From positions 124,001 through 188,000 of the forward strand of contig NZ_AP024828.1 of assembly GCF_019668465.1 (NCBI RefSeq): 64,000 nt of DNA, in the 5' to 3' direction. The translations under genes and the position numbers were made by a program. The first letter of the stretch is position 1. Every line of letters begins with the position of its first letter. Under the pieces are notes generated by a model. The model did no database searches. It saw only the letters and a program-made list of their open reading frames with translations, and was not told the DNA's origin. Origin of the DNA: Mycobacterium senriense. GTDB taxonomy: Bacteria; Actinomycetota; Actinomycetes; Mycobacteriales; Mycobacteriaceae. Below, piece after piece: positions 1 through 8,210 of this stretch.

Positions 1-316
1 GCTCGGACACGCAGTCCAACGTCGACGCACCCGAGTCGGGGACGCGCGGCTGTTTCCAGCATTCGACCGGGAACGACACCATGATCATGGAATAGAGCAG
101 GTGCATCAGATTCTGGACATCGTCGGGCAGGTCGTCGAGAGAAAACTTGTCGCTGAACGCCAGCGCCTCTTCGGCCCGCGCGGTCATCGCGTCGTAAAAC
201 GCCTTCATTTCCGTCATCGAGCTGGCCAGCCTCTTGGCGTAGCGTTCGGGTTCGCTGGGCAGACACCAGTCGGAGAACCGTTCGAGGTCGGCGAACTCGG
301 CGGGCAGCATCGGCAT
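1..316 (-). CDS. Small Rieske-oxygenase-associated protein, 3' end beyond window
   Basis: The gene begins at ATG 316 and runs off the window start, so the C-terminus is missing. About 105 residues are visible and none matches a family I can name. The protein is clearly homologous to the 107-residue product at 54676-54999: both share an LPxEF start, an RYxKR motif, SSM, AFYD, AEEA, LPDDV, LLYS and a WKQPRV motif near the end. It looks soluble and helical, with no signal peptide. It starts 5 nt after the stop of the Rieske oxygenase, with a Shine-Dalgarno (AGGAG) inside the end of that gene, so the two are co-translated. Inference: a dedicated partner, chaperone or regulatory subunit of the oxygenase. 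Function unknown. Confidence 0.8.
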   Translation of the reverse strand, partial: MPMLPAEFADLERFSDWCLPSEPERYAKRLASSMTEMKAFYDAMTARAEEALAFSDKFSLDDLPDDVQNLMHLLYSMIMVSFPVECWKQPRVPDSGASTLDCVSE

Positions 317-321
317 CGTAT

Positions 322-1590
322 TCACACTCCTGCCGTGGAAGTCCGACGGTAGTCATCGATCCAGGCCGCGGTCTCCTTGTGCAGGTGACGGATCAAAACC
401 TCTTGGTCGCAGAGCAAGAACTCGTCGATCACCTGGGATTCAAGCATCGTCTGCGTTGCCTCCAGCGTGTTGGCGTCCTGCAGCCCGTATTCCTTGAACG
501 ACACCGCCGCCAGTTCCTGGGCCACTCGCTCGCGGGGGGTGCGCGGCGCCGGGAAGTACAGCGTGCCCTCGAAGAGGTGTGTGTTGTACGACGTTGGCCA
601 GTAGTGGTAGGTCAGATACCAGCCCTGGCCCCAGAACAGGATGACGAAGTTTGGGAACAGCTGGAAAGAATCCAGCCCCCACGGATCGCATTTCGCGGGG
701 TTTAGCCTGGCCGGCATATCGCCCAGATCCGGCTTGTCCCAAGGTCCGAACAATCCGCTCTGGCAGATGTCCTCCATTGGTTTGCGCATCTCGTCGGCCA
801 TTTCCCAGGCCCGCACCCCTGAGGTGCTGACCAGCCGGTGTGGGCCGTCCAGCCGGTAGTGCGGGGCTTCGAAACCCGCCTGGGCCGCCGCCTTTGAGTA
901 CGCGGTCGGCGACTGGTTCGCATGCAGCACGGGCGCGTGATAAAACTCCTGGAACGCGTCCATGTAGAGCTTCCAGTTCGCCTTGACCTCCGAGCGGTAG
1001 TACCAGCGGGATGTCATCTTGTCGAAGGGGTAGCCCTCCAGCCCGGAGATCATGGGCCCCAAGAACTCTCGCAACGACTGTTCGGGTTTCTTGGCGAAGT
1101 TGACGAAAATGAAGCCCTCCCACACGTCGCAGTGCACCGGCACCAGGCCGTAGCGACTCTTGTCGAGGTTGAAGAACTCCTCCTCCTGTTGCACAAAGGT
1201 GAGGTTGCCGTCCAGGTCGTAGCGCCAGGCGTGGTATTTGCAGGTGAACTGCCGGCACACGCCGCGCGTCTCTTCCTGCGGCATGTCGTTCCACACCAGC
1301 TTGTTGCCGCGGTGCCGGCACACGTTGTGGTAGGCCTTGATGTCACCAGATGTCGTGCGTACCAGAATGATTGAGGTGTTGACGACTTTCAGCTCCCGGG
1401 TGAGGTAGCTGCCCTTGCGTGGAAGTTGTTCAACGCGACCGACATTGAGCCAGGCCCGCTTGAAGATGGCCTCGCGTTCCAGCTCGTAGATCTCGGGGCT
1501 GATGGAGTCCTCGTAGGACACCGGATCGGTGCCCAATTCGGGGTAATGCTCGGTCCAGCTGCCCTCCGGCGGTTTGGGGAATCGAGCCAT
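322..1590 (-). CDS. Rieske non-heme iron oxygenase, alpha subunit
   Basis: 422 residues, the usual length for a ring-hydroxylating or Rieske monooxygenase alpha subunit. The N-terminal Rieske [2Fe-2S] domain has ligands C91-x-H93 and C117-x2-H120; the 23-residue spacing between pairs is rather long. The catalytic domain carries the mononuclear iron site D211/H218/H223 in DAFQEFYHAPVLH. The ATG has a good Shine-Dalgarno (AAGGAG). The downstream neighbour is the small partner gene; an aldehyde dehydrogenase is divergent. The protein is homologous along its length to the Rieske oxygenase at 54996-56282. Electrons could come from the ferredoxin and reductase at 3905-5311, which is inference from proximity. 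The substrate cannot be read from sequence; no beta-subunit gene is visible. Confidence 0.9.
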   Translation of the reverse strand: MARFPKPPEGSWTEHYPELGTDPVSYEDSISPEIYELEREAIFKRAWLNVGRVEQLPRKGSYLTRELKVVNTSIILVRTTSGDIKAYHNVCRHRGNKLVWNDMPQEETRGVCRQFTCKYHAWRYDLDGNLTFVQQEEEFFNLDKSRYGLVPVHCDVWEGFIFVNFAKKPEQSLREFLGPMISGLEGYPFDKMTSRWYYRSEVKANWKLYMDAFQEFYHAPVLHANQSPTAYSKAAAQAGFEAPHYRLDGPHRLVSTSGVRAWEMADEMRKPMEDICQSGLFGPWDKPDLGDMPARLNPAKCDPWGLDSFQLFPNFVILFWGQGWYLTYHYWPTSYNTHLFEGTLYFPAPRTPRERVAQELAAVSFKEYGLQDANTLEATQTMLESQVIDEFLLCDQEVLIRHLHKETAAWIDDYRRTSTAGV

Positions 1591-1774
1591 GTTCGCTCCT
1601 TATGCAGTCCAACGTGGGAAAGCCCTGCGTGCCCAGCCGCTCACTTCTGCACTGCCCGCGCGAAACAACCGCCTGCGCACCGGTTTCACCGGTCCCTGAG
1701 AGCTCCGTCACGGCCGACGGTATATCCTCGACCCATCAATAGCAAGTAGTTGATATTGGCCCCGGGAGGCGCGG

Positions 1775-3178
1775 ATGGACCACCAGGTTGTGCAAGTCAT
1801 CTCACCACACACCGAGCAACCCATCGCCGAGGTCGACGCGGCCGGACCCGACGACGTCGACGCCGCCGTCGCCGCCGCGCGCGCGGCCTTGACCTCGTCG
1901 CCCTGGGCCCACAGCGAGCCGTCGGAACGGATCGCGGCCATCCGGCGCCTCGCCGACATCTACGACCGGCGCCGCTCCGAGATGGCCGACGTCATCACCG
2001 CCGAGATCGGCGCCCCGACCAGCTTCGCCCAGCGCGCGCAGGTCGGCCTGCCCGCTTTCATGATCCGCGCGTTCTGCGACCTGGCCGAGCGACACCGGTG
2101 GCAGGAGACGAGGCCGGGGTTCTTCGGCAGTGACGTCCTGGTCCACAAAGAGCCCGTCGGCGTCGTCGCGGCGATCGTGCCCTGGAACATGCCCCAATTT
2201 CTGATCGTCACCAAACTGGTGCCGGCGCTGCTGGCCGGCTGCACCGTCGTCCTCAAGCCCGCGCCCGAAAGCCCGCTGGATGCACTACTTTTGGGCGAGA
2301 TGCTCGACGAGGCGGGCCTGCCGCCCGGCGTGGTCAGTGTGCTCCCGGGCGACGCCGCGCTCGGCGCCTACCTCGTTGCCCACCGTGGAATCGACAAGGT
2401 GTCCTTCACCGGCTCCACCACGGCAGGCCGCGCCGTCGCCGCGGCCTGCGCCGCCAACCTCACCAAGGTCAGCCTCGAACTCGGCGGCAAGTCGGCGGCC
2501 CTGGTTCTCGATGACGCTGCGCCGGACAAGGTCGCCACCGGGGTGCGATCGGCCAGCCTGTCCAACAGCGGCCAGATCTGTAATGCGCTGACACGCGTGT
2601 TGGTGCCCGAAGCGCGCCACGACGAATACGTCGATGCGCTCGCCGCCGAGATGAACGGCCTTCGCGTCGGCGACCCCAGCGACCCCAAGACCCAACTCGG
2701 TCCCCTGGTGTCTCGACGCCAGCAGCAGCGCGTTCGCGACTACATCCGGGTCGGCCAGGACGAGGGGGCGCGATTGATCGTCGGCGGCGCCGACATGCCC
2801 AACGGGCTCGACCGCGGCTGGTACGTCCGACCCACCCTGTTCGCGGCCGCCGACAACGCGATGCGCATCGCACGCGAAGAGATCTTCGGACCTGTCATCA
2901 CGGTCATCCCCTACCGCGACGAGGAACAGGCGGTCGAGATCGCGAACGATTCCGACTACGGACTGGCCGGATCGGTCTGGGGCAGCGACACCGACCGGGC
3001 CCTGGCACTGGCCACGCGGATCCGCACCGGCACCCTCGGCATCAACCAGGGCTACACGATGGATCCGTTTGCGCCGTTCGGCGGCGTCAAGGCGAGCGGT
3101 TACGGCCGCGAGCTCGGACCCGAAGGGCTCGACGGCTACCTCGAGACGAAATCGATCGCGATCGCGCCAGGCGGCTAG
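1775..3178 (+). CDS. NAD(P)-dependent aldehyde dehydrogenase
   Basis: 467 residues, family length for the ALDH superfamily, oxidising an aldehyde to an acid with NAD(P)+. Visible are PWNMP with N138, the cofactor-loop FTGST at 211-215, the general base E235 in LELGG, and the catalytic cysteine C269 in SGQICN. The start ATG follows a GGGAGG Shine-Dalgarno. It is divergent from the Rieske oxygenase across about 180 bp, which must hold both promoters, so the two may be regulated together and the ALDH may consume an aldehyde made by that pathway (inference). No signal peptide; cytoplasmic. Exact substrate unknown. Confidence 0.92.
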   Translation: MDHQVVQVISPHTEQPIAEVDAAGPDDVDAAVAAARAALTSSPWAHSEPSERIAAIRRLADIYDRRRSEMADVITAEIGAPTSFAQRAQVGLPAFMIRAFCDLAERHRWQETRPGFFGSDVLVHKEPVGVVAAIVPWNMPQFLIVTKLVPALLAGCTVVLKPAPESPLDALLLGEMLDEAGLPPGVVSVLPGDAALGAYLVAHRGIDKVSFTGSTTAGRAVAAACAANLTKVSLELGGKSAALVLDDAAPDKVATGVRSASLSNSGQICNALTRVLVPEARHDEYVDALAAEMNGLRVGDPSDPKTQLGPLVSRRQQQRVRDYIRVGQDEGARLIVGGADMPNGLDRGWYVRPTLFAAADNAMRIAREEIFGPVITVIPYRDEEQAVEIANDSDYGLAGSVWGSDTDRALALATRIRTGTLGINQGYTMDPFAPFGGVKASGYGRELGPEGLDGYLETKSIAIAPGG

Positions 3179-3182
3179 GTAA

Positions 3183-3461
3183 CTAGCTGGTCTGGCTGGC
3201 GACGTGCACGGCGACATACCCGATCGGGATGCCGGTCCAGGTCGCGATGCATTCGCGTGCCGCCAGCTCCGCCGTGGCCCGGCTGCCGGCGCGGGTGGCC
3301 CTGCCGATCTCGGGGATGCGGATCATCCATCCGTCCGCGTCGCGGCTGATTTCGACATCGAAGCACTGGCCGACCATCGGACACTTCACGCGGGGAGCGA
3401 CCCGCTGTCGGCGGGCGCTGCGCAACGATTGACGTCGCAGCAGAGTGGGCTGAACAGACAT
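3183..3461 (-). CDS. HicB-like small protein (solitary)
   Basis: 92 residues from ATG 3461, chosen because AGGA lies 8 nt upstream; an ATG at 3509 would add 16 residues without a clear ribosome site. The C-terminal half (FDVEISRDADGWMIRIPEIG, then an AxxExAAREC helix) resembles the partial RNase-H-like fold of HicB antitoxins, in which a beta-hairpin with a D-G-W motif precedes a helix. The N-terminus is Arg-rich. No HicA toxin gene lies beside it. It is convergent with the aldehyde dehydrogenase, 4 nt apart. Inference: an orphan HicB-fold protein whose target is unknown. Confidence 0.6.
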   Translation of the reverse strand: MSVQPTLLRRQSLRSARRQRVAPRVKCPMVGQCFDVEISRDADGWMIRIPEIGRATRAGSRATAELAARECIATWTGIPIGYVAVHVASQTS

Positions 3462-3650
3462 GGCTGCTTTCCTGAGTCGCGAACGAACCGCGGCAAGAGT
3501 AATCCGCATCGAGGCGGAAAACCTAATTGCGATCTCAGGCAGATAACGACGGAGCGTCTATTGAGGCAGAGCGCGTCGACACCATCGCAGATGTGATTTA
3601 GACCACAGTTGAGCACTCGATGTTGCCAGCGTCACACCGAAGGGGATTTC

Positions 3651-3866
3651 ATGGCTGGTGTGGAGCGTTCTCGCAAGGCCGCCATTGCGCCTCGTGCTGG
3701 CGCAGCGGTCAACTCACACCGGCTGCTCGTGGCCTTCCTGACCGTCACGGTATTTATATGCGCGATCGTGGGCGTCGTCGCGGCCGCGATGATGGGGCAA
3801 AGCACCGCCGCGCTCCTCATCGCACTTGTGGCCGGCGGCTGGTTCTCGGCCGCCGCCCTCTGCTGA
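3651..3866 (+). CDS. Small two-helix membrane protein, unknown function
   Basis: 71 residues from ATG 3651, which follows GAAGGGG at good spacing. A basic N-terminal stretch of about 20 residues precedes a hydrophobic helix (LLVAFLTVTVFICAIVGVV, about residues 24-43) and a second one (AALLIALVAGGWFSAAALC) to the C-terminus. I do not recognise the family. It stands alone between the HicB-like gene and the convergent ferredoxin reductase. The clear ribosome site and membrane pattern support it being real. Confidence 0.55.
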   Translation: MAGVERSRKAAIAPRAGAAVNSHRLLVAFLTVTVFICAIVGVVAAAMMGQSTAALLIALVAGGWFSAAALC

Positions 3867-3904
3867 CCACATCCGTGCGGGCCTTGCGCCCAGGGTCAGC
3901 TTCG

Positions 3905-5119
3905 CTAATCCGGCCGGGTCGGAGGAAATTCGGCGCGCTTCTCGATGGCCTCGCGATAGGCATATACCCGGCCTGGGATCGTCCCGAGCACCGCGATGGT
4001 GCGACCGCCCCGCCCGTAAGCGCCGACGAACTCCCAGGTGTCCGGATTGCCTTCGATGATCTCGACTGCGTCGTAATCAGTTGGGACGCCCAGCATCTGT
4101 AGCTTGACGTCGTATTGGTCGGACCAGAAGTACGGCACCTCGTCGTAGGTCTCCCCGCCCGCCGGCCCCGCCAGCAGCGTGCGGGCCGCGGCCGCACCCT
4201 GACGGCCCGCGTCGTCCCAGTGCTCGGTACGCAGGTGCCGCTCGTACAGCGGGTGCCACCAGCGCGCCACATCGCCGGCGGCGACGACGGTGCCGTCGCC
4301 TGCGCCACCTTCGACCGCGCCCGTGGCGTCGCAGATCAGGCCGTCGTCGACACGCAATCCGGAGCCGTCCAGCCAGTCGGTGGCAGGAGTCACCCCGAGG
4401 CCGACGATGACCAGATCGGCCGGAACCTGCGAGCCGTTAGTGAGCCGAACAGCCTCCACCCGATCCTTGCCCACGAATCCGTCGACACCGACTCCGACCC
4501 GCAGATCCACGCCATGTTGACGATGCAGGTCGGCCCAGCGCGGCGCCACTTCCTTGCCCAGCGCGGCCAGCAGCGGGCCGCTGGCCTTCTCGATCAGCAC
4601 GACGTCCAGGCCTATCGACCGGCAACTCGCGGCGACCTCGGCACCGATGAACCCGCCGCCGACGACCACGACCCGCGGTCGCGAACTCAGCCGGTTTCGG
4701 ATGGCCAGGCAGTCCTCGACCGTGCGCAGCATCAGCACCCCGTCGGGAACCGGGCCGCCCGGCCATTCGCGTGGCGTCGCGCCGCTGGCGATCACCAGTC
4801 CGTCGAACTGCAGGGGCAGGTCCCGGCCGTCGTCGCGTACGTGGACGGTGCGCGAGGACATGTCCAGCTTGAGAGCGGATGCGCCGCGCAAAACGCGCGC
4901 ATCCATATCGAATTGCGGCGCCAGGTCGACACCGGCCCGGTGAACCTGGCCGGTGAGGAATTTCTTCGACAGCGGCGGGCGATGGTAAGGGGCCTGCCGC
5001 TCGGCACCCACGATGGTCAGGGCACCGTCATAACCCATCTGCCGCAGCGTCTCCGCCGCTCGCGTGCCCGCCACGCCGGCACCGACGACGACAACGTTCC
5101 CCAGCTGGCGACTCGGCAT
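3905..5119 (-). CDS. FAD/NAD(P)H-dependent ferredoxin reductase
   Basis: 404 residues, typical of the putidaredoxin-reductase type that passes electrons from NAD(P)H to a small ferredoxin. The FAD Rossmann motif is GAGVAG (13-18), the NAD(P)H motif GGGFIG (154-159), and a reductase C-terminal dimer domain follows after about residue 320. Its start codon is 3 nt after the ferredoxin stop, making it the third gene of a diiron enzyme-ferredoxin-reductase operon. Cytoplasmic. It most likely serves the ferredoxin next to it and so the diiron enzyme; service to nearby Rieske or P450 enzymes is possible. Confidence 0.92.
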   Translation of the reverse strand: MPSRQLGNVVVVGAGVAGTRAAETLRQMGYDGALTIVGAERQAPYHRPPLSKKFLTGQVHRAGVDLAPQFDMDARVLRGASALKLDMSSRTVHVRDDGRDLPLQFDGLVIASGATPREWPGGPVPDGVLMLRTVEDCLAIRNRLSSRPRVVVVGGGFIGAEVAASCRSIGLDVVLIEKASGPLLAALGKEVAPRWADLHRQHGVDLRVGVGVDGFVGKDRVEAVRLTNGSQVPADLVIVGLGVTPATDWLDGSGLRVDDGLICDATGAVEGGAGDGTVVAAGDVARWWHPLYERHLRTEHWDDAGRQGAAAARTLLAGPAGGETYDEVPYFWSDQYDVKLQMLGVPTDYDAVEIIEGNPDTWEFVGAYGRGGRTIAVLGTIPGRVYAYREAIEKRAEFPPTRPD

Positions 5120-5122
5120 CGT

Positions 5123-5311
5123 TCAGTCCTTCACCGTGATCGCCTGTGTCGGACAGGACACTTCGGCGCCTACCAACTGGTGGCGCAGCTCCTCCGGCGG
5201 CTCCTCTTGCAGCACATGCAGGCCGTCTTCGCGCACGTCGAACACGTCGTGGCAGATGCTCATGCACACGCCGTTGCCGTCGCAGGTGTCGAGATCCACC
5301 GAAACCTTCAT
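5123..5311 (-). CDS. [3Fe-4S]-type small ferredoxin
   Basis: 62 residues starting MKVSVDLDTC. Cluster motif: C10-x5-C16 and C53-P, the pattern of single-cluster [3Fe-4S] ferredoxins that partner P450s in mycobacteria. The position where a fourth cysteine would sit is N13, and an extra cysteine, C20, follows C16. The ATG overlaps the stop of the upstream diiron enzyme by 4 nt (ATGA) and the reductase starts 3 nt downstream, so the three proteins are translationally coupled. The start was placed here rather than further upstream because of that overlap and the family N-terminus. Confidence 0.92.
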   Translation of the reverse strand: MKVSVDLDTCDGNGVCMSICHDVFDVREDGLHVLQEEPPEELRHQLVGAEVSCPTQAITVKD

Positions 5312-6273
5312 CGCAGTTCTGCCTTTCGTGCTCCGTTGCCGGAAGTCTCGATCCCTTGAGTTTGATCCGGTGACTTCCCTTGGGATCGCGCCCGCTCCTG
5401 GGCGGCCTTGGCCACCGGCGAATACGCCAGGTAGTCGATCGCCATCTGCGTGGACGCCTCGTCGTTGGGATGATGGCTGGGCCGCATGTACCTGACGGGC
5501 GTCGTCACCATAAGCTTCCATGGGCCCGGCAACCGGTACTCGCGCGCGGCCCAAAGCCAGTCCCGCCAACGCCACTTGCGATCGATGGTCGGGTCTTGGG
5601 CCATCAGGTAACGAGCCCCCGCGACCCACCAGCCGATGAACAGCGGCGAGACGAACAACATCGAGAAGGCCCTGATCAAGTAGTTCCCGGAGACGTGCTG
5701 GTAGACGTCGTACACCAGCGAGCGGTGCTCGACCTCCTCGGCGCCGTGCCAGCGCAGCAGGTCGAGCATCATGGGGTCGGCCTTTGCATAGTCCAGACCT
5801 CTGTTCGACAGCACCCACTGGCCCAACATCGCTGTGTAATGTTCCAGCGCGGCCACATCAGCCAGACGCCGATATAGCCACCACCGGTGCAACGCCGACG
5901 GCAAAAACTTGGGCGGATCACCTAGCGTCAGGGACAGCAGTCTCCCGAGTCGTTCCGTGTACGGCTTGGTTTCTATGCCCTGTTCGGCCAAGTGGTCCAG
6001 TACGACCTGGTGCGCCCAGGCATGCCAGGACTCCTGCTGGATGAACGGCTTGATCGCCGCCTCCAGCTCCGGGTCATCGACCAGGGACGACGCCTCGAGA
6101 ACGGCCTTGATGAAGTGCCGCTCGCCCTCGGGCAGCAATAGGTGCAAGACATTGATCATGTGCGTCGAGAACGGATCGTCGGGCACCCAGTGCAGCGGCG
6201 TCTCCGACCAATCAAACCGAACCATCCGGCGATACATGGGATGTCCATCGTGGTGAAGTTGGACCTCGGGCAT
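5308..6273 (-). CDS. Ferritin-like diiron enzyme, 'metal-dependent hydrolase' family (PF10118-like)
   Basis: 321 residues. The first 190 show a four-helix diiron pattern: a glutamate near E49/E51, E81-x2-H84 (ESWH), E144 (EH), and E180-x2-H183 (EVEH). This matches the E/ExxH/E/ExxH ligand set of ferritin-like diiron oxidases and oxygenases, although the family is usually labelled predicted metal-dependent hydrolase. It is first in an operon with a ferredoxin (4-nt overlap) and a ferredoxin reductase, which suggests a reductively activated oxygenase or desaturase-like enzyme (inference). A hydrophobic stretch near residues 200-225 may contact membrane or lipid. Substrate unknown. Confidence 0.85.
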   Translation of the reverse strand: MPEVQLHHDGHPMYRRMVRFDWSETPLHWVPDDPFSTHMINVLHLLLPEGERHFIKAVLEASSLVDDPELEAAIKPFIQQESWHAWAHQVVLDHLAEQGIETKPYTERLGRLLSLTLGDPPKFLPSALHRWWLYRRLADVAALEHYTAMLGQWVLSNRGLDYAKADPMMLDLLRWHGAEEVEHRSLVYDVYQHVSGNYLIRAFSMLFVSPLFIGWWVAGARYLMAQDPTIDRKWRWRDWLWAAREYRLPGPWKLMVTTPVRYMRPSHHPNDEASTQMAIDYLAYSPVAKAAQERARSQGKSPDQTQGIETSGNGARKAELR

Positions 6274-6431
6274 CTGAAACTCCTCCCGTCGACCGACCGT
6301 GCTTGGCCGGTCGTTTCCCTTCTCCTTCGGAAAAAAACAAGTCGACCCGCGAGTGAACCACGATGCGGACGCCAGTTCGCTGCGAACAACCGTTCACCCA
6401 GCGGCGTACCCACACGGCGGGCCGGTTATGC

Positions 6432-6444
6432 GTACCGGCGGTAC
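6432..6444. promoter_or_regulatory. Small inverted repeat upstream of the diiron operon
   Basis: GTACC-ggc-GGTAC, perfect 5-bp arms, about 160 bp upstream of the diiron-enzyme start in the 250-bp gap 6274-6524. It may be an operator. No regulator gene is adjacent, so this is weak. Confidence 0.25.
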
Positions 6445-6524
6445 CAGATTCTGAGAGTTCCTTGTCAAGTCGTCACCGTGCGGGACCGGTCCGCCCCGGT
6501 CGGGAAGGTGTTGGGTTCCGCCGG

Positions 6525-8195
6525 TTACCTCCGGTCTTGTTTTCGTGCCTTGGCGGCGTCAAGAGAGCATTGCGGAAGCCGGCGCAGTGTCTCGGGATCG
6601 CTCTGGACCCGCAGGCGGCGTCGTCCGTCCACGTCGGTGTCAACGCCGACAGGTAACTCGCCACCGCATGCGCTGGCCGGATCGACGAGAAGCTGCAGTT
6701 CGTCGGAGTCGACGAACAACACGGCATCATGGTGCGACAGCCTCCACGGGTGACCATCGGTGGGCCACCGGCCACCAATGACCCGAACGCCTTCGCCATC
6801 GCCTGCCTGGTCTTCGTCCGCATCGGCCTCGACGCAGTCGATCCACAATTTCGCAGGCACCGGACGGAAGTACACCGCGAGGCGTTGGCGGTTGAGGTCT
6901 AGGTCGACCGGCATCCCGATCGGAGGAAGCGATGTGCCTTCGGGTTGGTCGTTCAGCGATTTCTTGACCTGACGAGAACCGATGCCGGTACCGAACCAGT
7001 CGATGGTGAGGACGGTGGTGATGTACTGCGCGATCGCCAGGGTCAACAATCCGCCCGCCCCGGCGGCCCCAACGCCGGCGGCCCCGGCCACCCAGGTCAC
7101 CGGCAGAGCGAGCAGACCGACGACAGCCGCCGCACCTGCGGCCGTGGCCACCTTGCCGGCGGCGGTCAGGGAGAAGTCCGCGTTCACGTCCGGCTCGGAG
7201 TTCTGCGCCGGTCGCACCCCCACGGTTCGTGGTAGTCGATCGAATCGTTCGCGAACTCGCTTGACTTCCGCCTCGTATTCTTCGGTGCCGAGATGACCGG
7301 CGCGCTTCTTCGCACCGGCCAGACTCAGCGTCTCTTCGAGAAGCTCGATGGTGTCGACGTCGTCACGTAACAGCTCTTTCGCCTTCGGGTCGCGCGGGAT
7401 GTCGCCGAGGCCCATGTCGTACGTCACCTTGAAGGTGGCCTTGAAGTCGTAGAGCTTGGTATCGGCGCTCACGGTGCCGTCGACGACCAATCGGCCGTCC
7501 TCGGTTCGCGGAACGATATCGGCGTCCAGAGCGTCGAGGCTGCGGTCCTGTCCGCCGATGCTGATGGTCTTCGGACCCGCCAGCGCGCACGGCGCATCGG
7601 GGTCGAAGTCGCTCTCGTCGAGGCCGAAACTGTTCATCACGGTGTCACGGACCTGTCGCAGAATGCTCCACCCGGTGACGGCCAAAGCCGCCCTCTCGCG
7701 GGGGTTTTCGGCGAGGACCGACGCGGGCAGGTCCTCACCGGGCGGCAAGTCCCGCAGTGTCTGCAGCTGCACCACCATGGATTCCTCGGTGGCATCGCCG
7801 ACGTCGAAGCGCTGCACGACGGCATCGAGCTTCTTAGCCGTGCTGTCGTCTTGCGCCTCGGGTTCGACGTCCACCGGCGACGGCAGCAACGCCTGAATAC
7901 CGTTGTCCCCCATCGCCTCCAATTGCGGGCGGACCGCATCGGCGATTTGGGCGGCAAGCGAGTCGAGCACCCTGGTTCTTGCTTCATCGTCGGAGAGGCT
8001 GGGGTGTTGCAGTTTCTCCAGGTTCACCATCAGTTCCCCGGCGATGCTGTGGGTTATCCAGTACGCCTCGGCGTAGTCGAGTTCCCAGCTGATCCGCGGG
8101 TCTTGTCCCTTAAGGACCGTGATCCCGTCCGCACGCCGCTCGATGTGCGGACCGAACAGCCGCCCGACGTGCTGGTCCGCCAACGGGCTGGCCAC
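6525..8195 (-). CDS. Unrecognised 556-residue protein with one hydrophobic segment
   Basis: Not recognised. It starts at GTG 8195 with a poor ribosome site; its start is 15 nt from the stop of the upstream gene, so it is probably translationally coupled. Residues 1-340 are acidic and soluble with no motif I can name. Around 350-400 lies a long Gly/Ala-rich hydrophobic hairpin (TAAGAAAVVGLLALPVTWVAGAAG and on), enough for two membrane passes. The last 130 residues are acidic again, with a DADEDQAGDGEG patch and an Arg/Lys-rich tail. Together with the gene at 8211-8675 it forms a two-gene unit of unknown role. Confidence 0.7.
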   Translation of the reverse strand: MASPLADQHVGRLFGPHIERRADGITVLKGQDPRISWELDYAEAYWITHSIAGELMVNLEKLQHPSLSDDEARTRVLDSLAAQIADAVRPQLEAMGDNGIQALLPSPVDVEPEAQDDSTAKKLDAVVQRFDVGDATEESMVVQLQTLRDLPPGEDLPASVLAENPRERAALAVTGWSILRQVRDTVMNSFGLDESDFDPDAPCALAGPKTISIGGQDRSLDALDADIVPRTEDGRLVVDGTVSADTKLYDFKATFKVTYDMGLGDIPRDPKAKELLRDDVDTIELLEETLSLAGAKKRAGHLGTEEYEAEVKRVRERFDRLPRTVGVRPAQNSEPDVNADFSLTAAGKVATAAGAAAVVGLLALPVTWVAGAAGVGAAGAGGLLTLAIAQYITTVLTIDWFGTGIGSRQVKKSLNDQPEGTSLPPIGMPVDLDLNRQRLAVYFRPVPAKLWIDCVEADADEDQAGDGEGVRVIGGRWPTDGHPWRLSHHDAVLFVDSDELQLLVDPASACGGELPVGVDTDVDGRRRLRVQSDPETLRRLPQCSLDAAKARKQDRR

Positions 8196-8210
8196 CAGTA
8201 CGGGGGCATC

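Noticed and set aside
3179..3650. HicA toxin partner for the HicB-like protein
   Set aside because: No 60-90 residue frame with a ribosome site and the HicA basic double-stranded-RNA-binding pattern is present on either side.
4115..5359. 414-residue open frame on the plus strand
   Set aside because: Antisense to the ferredoxin reductase and ferredoxin, which have clear cofactor motifs. Low-complexity composition marks it as a shadow.
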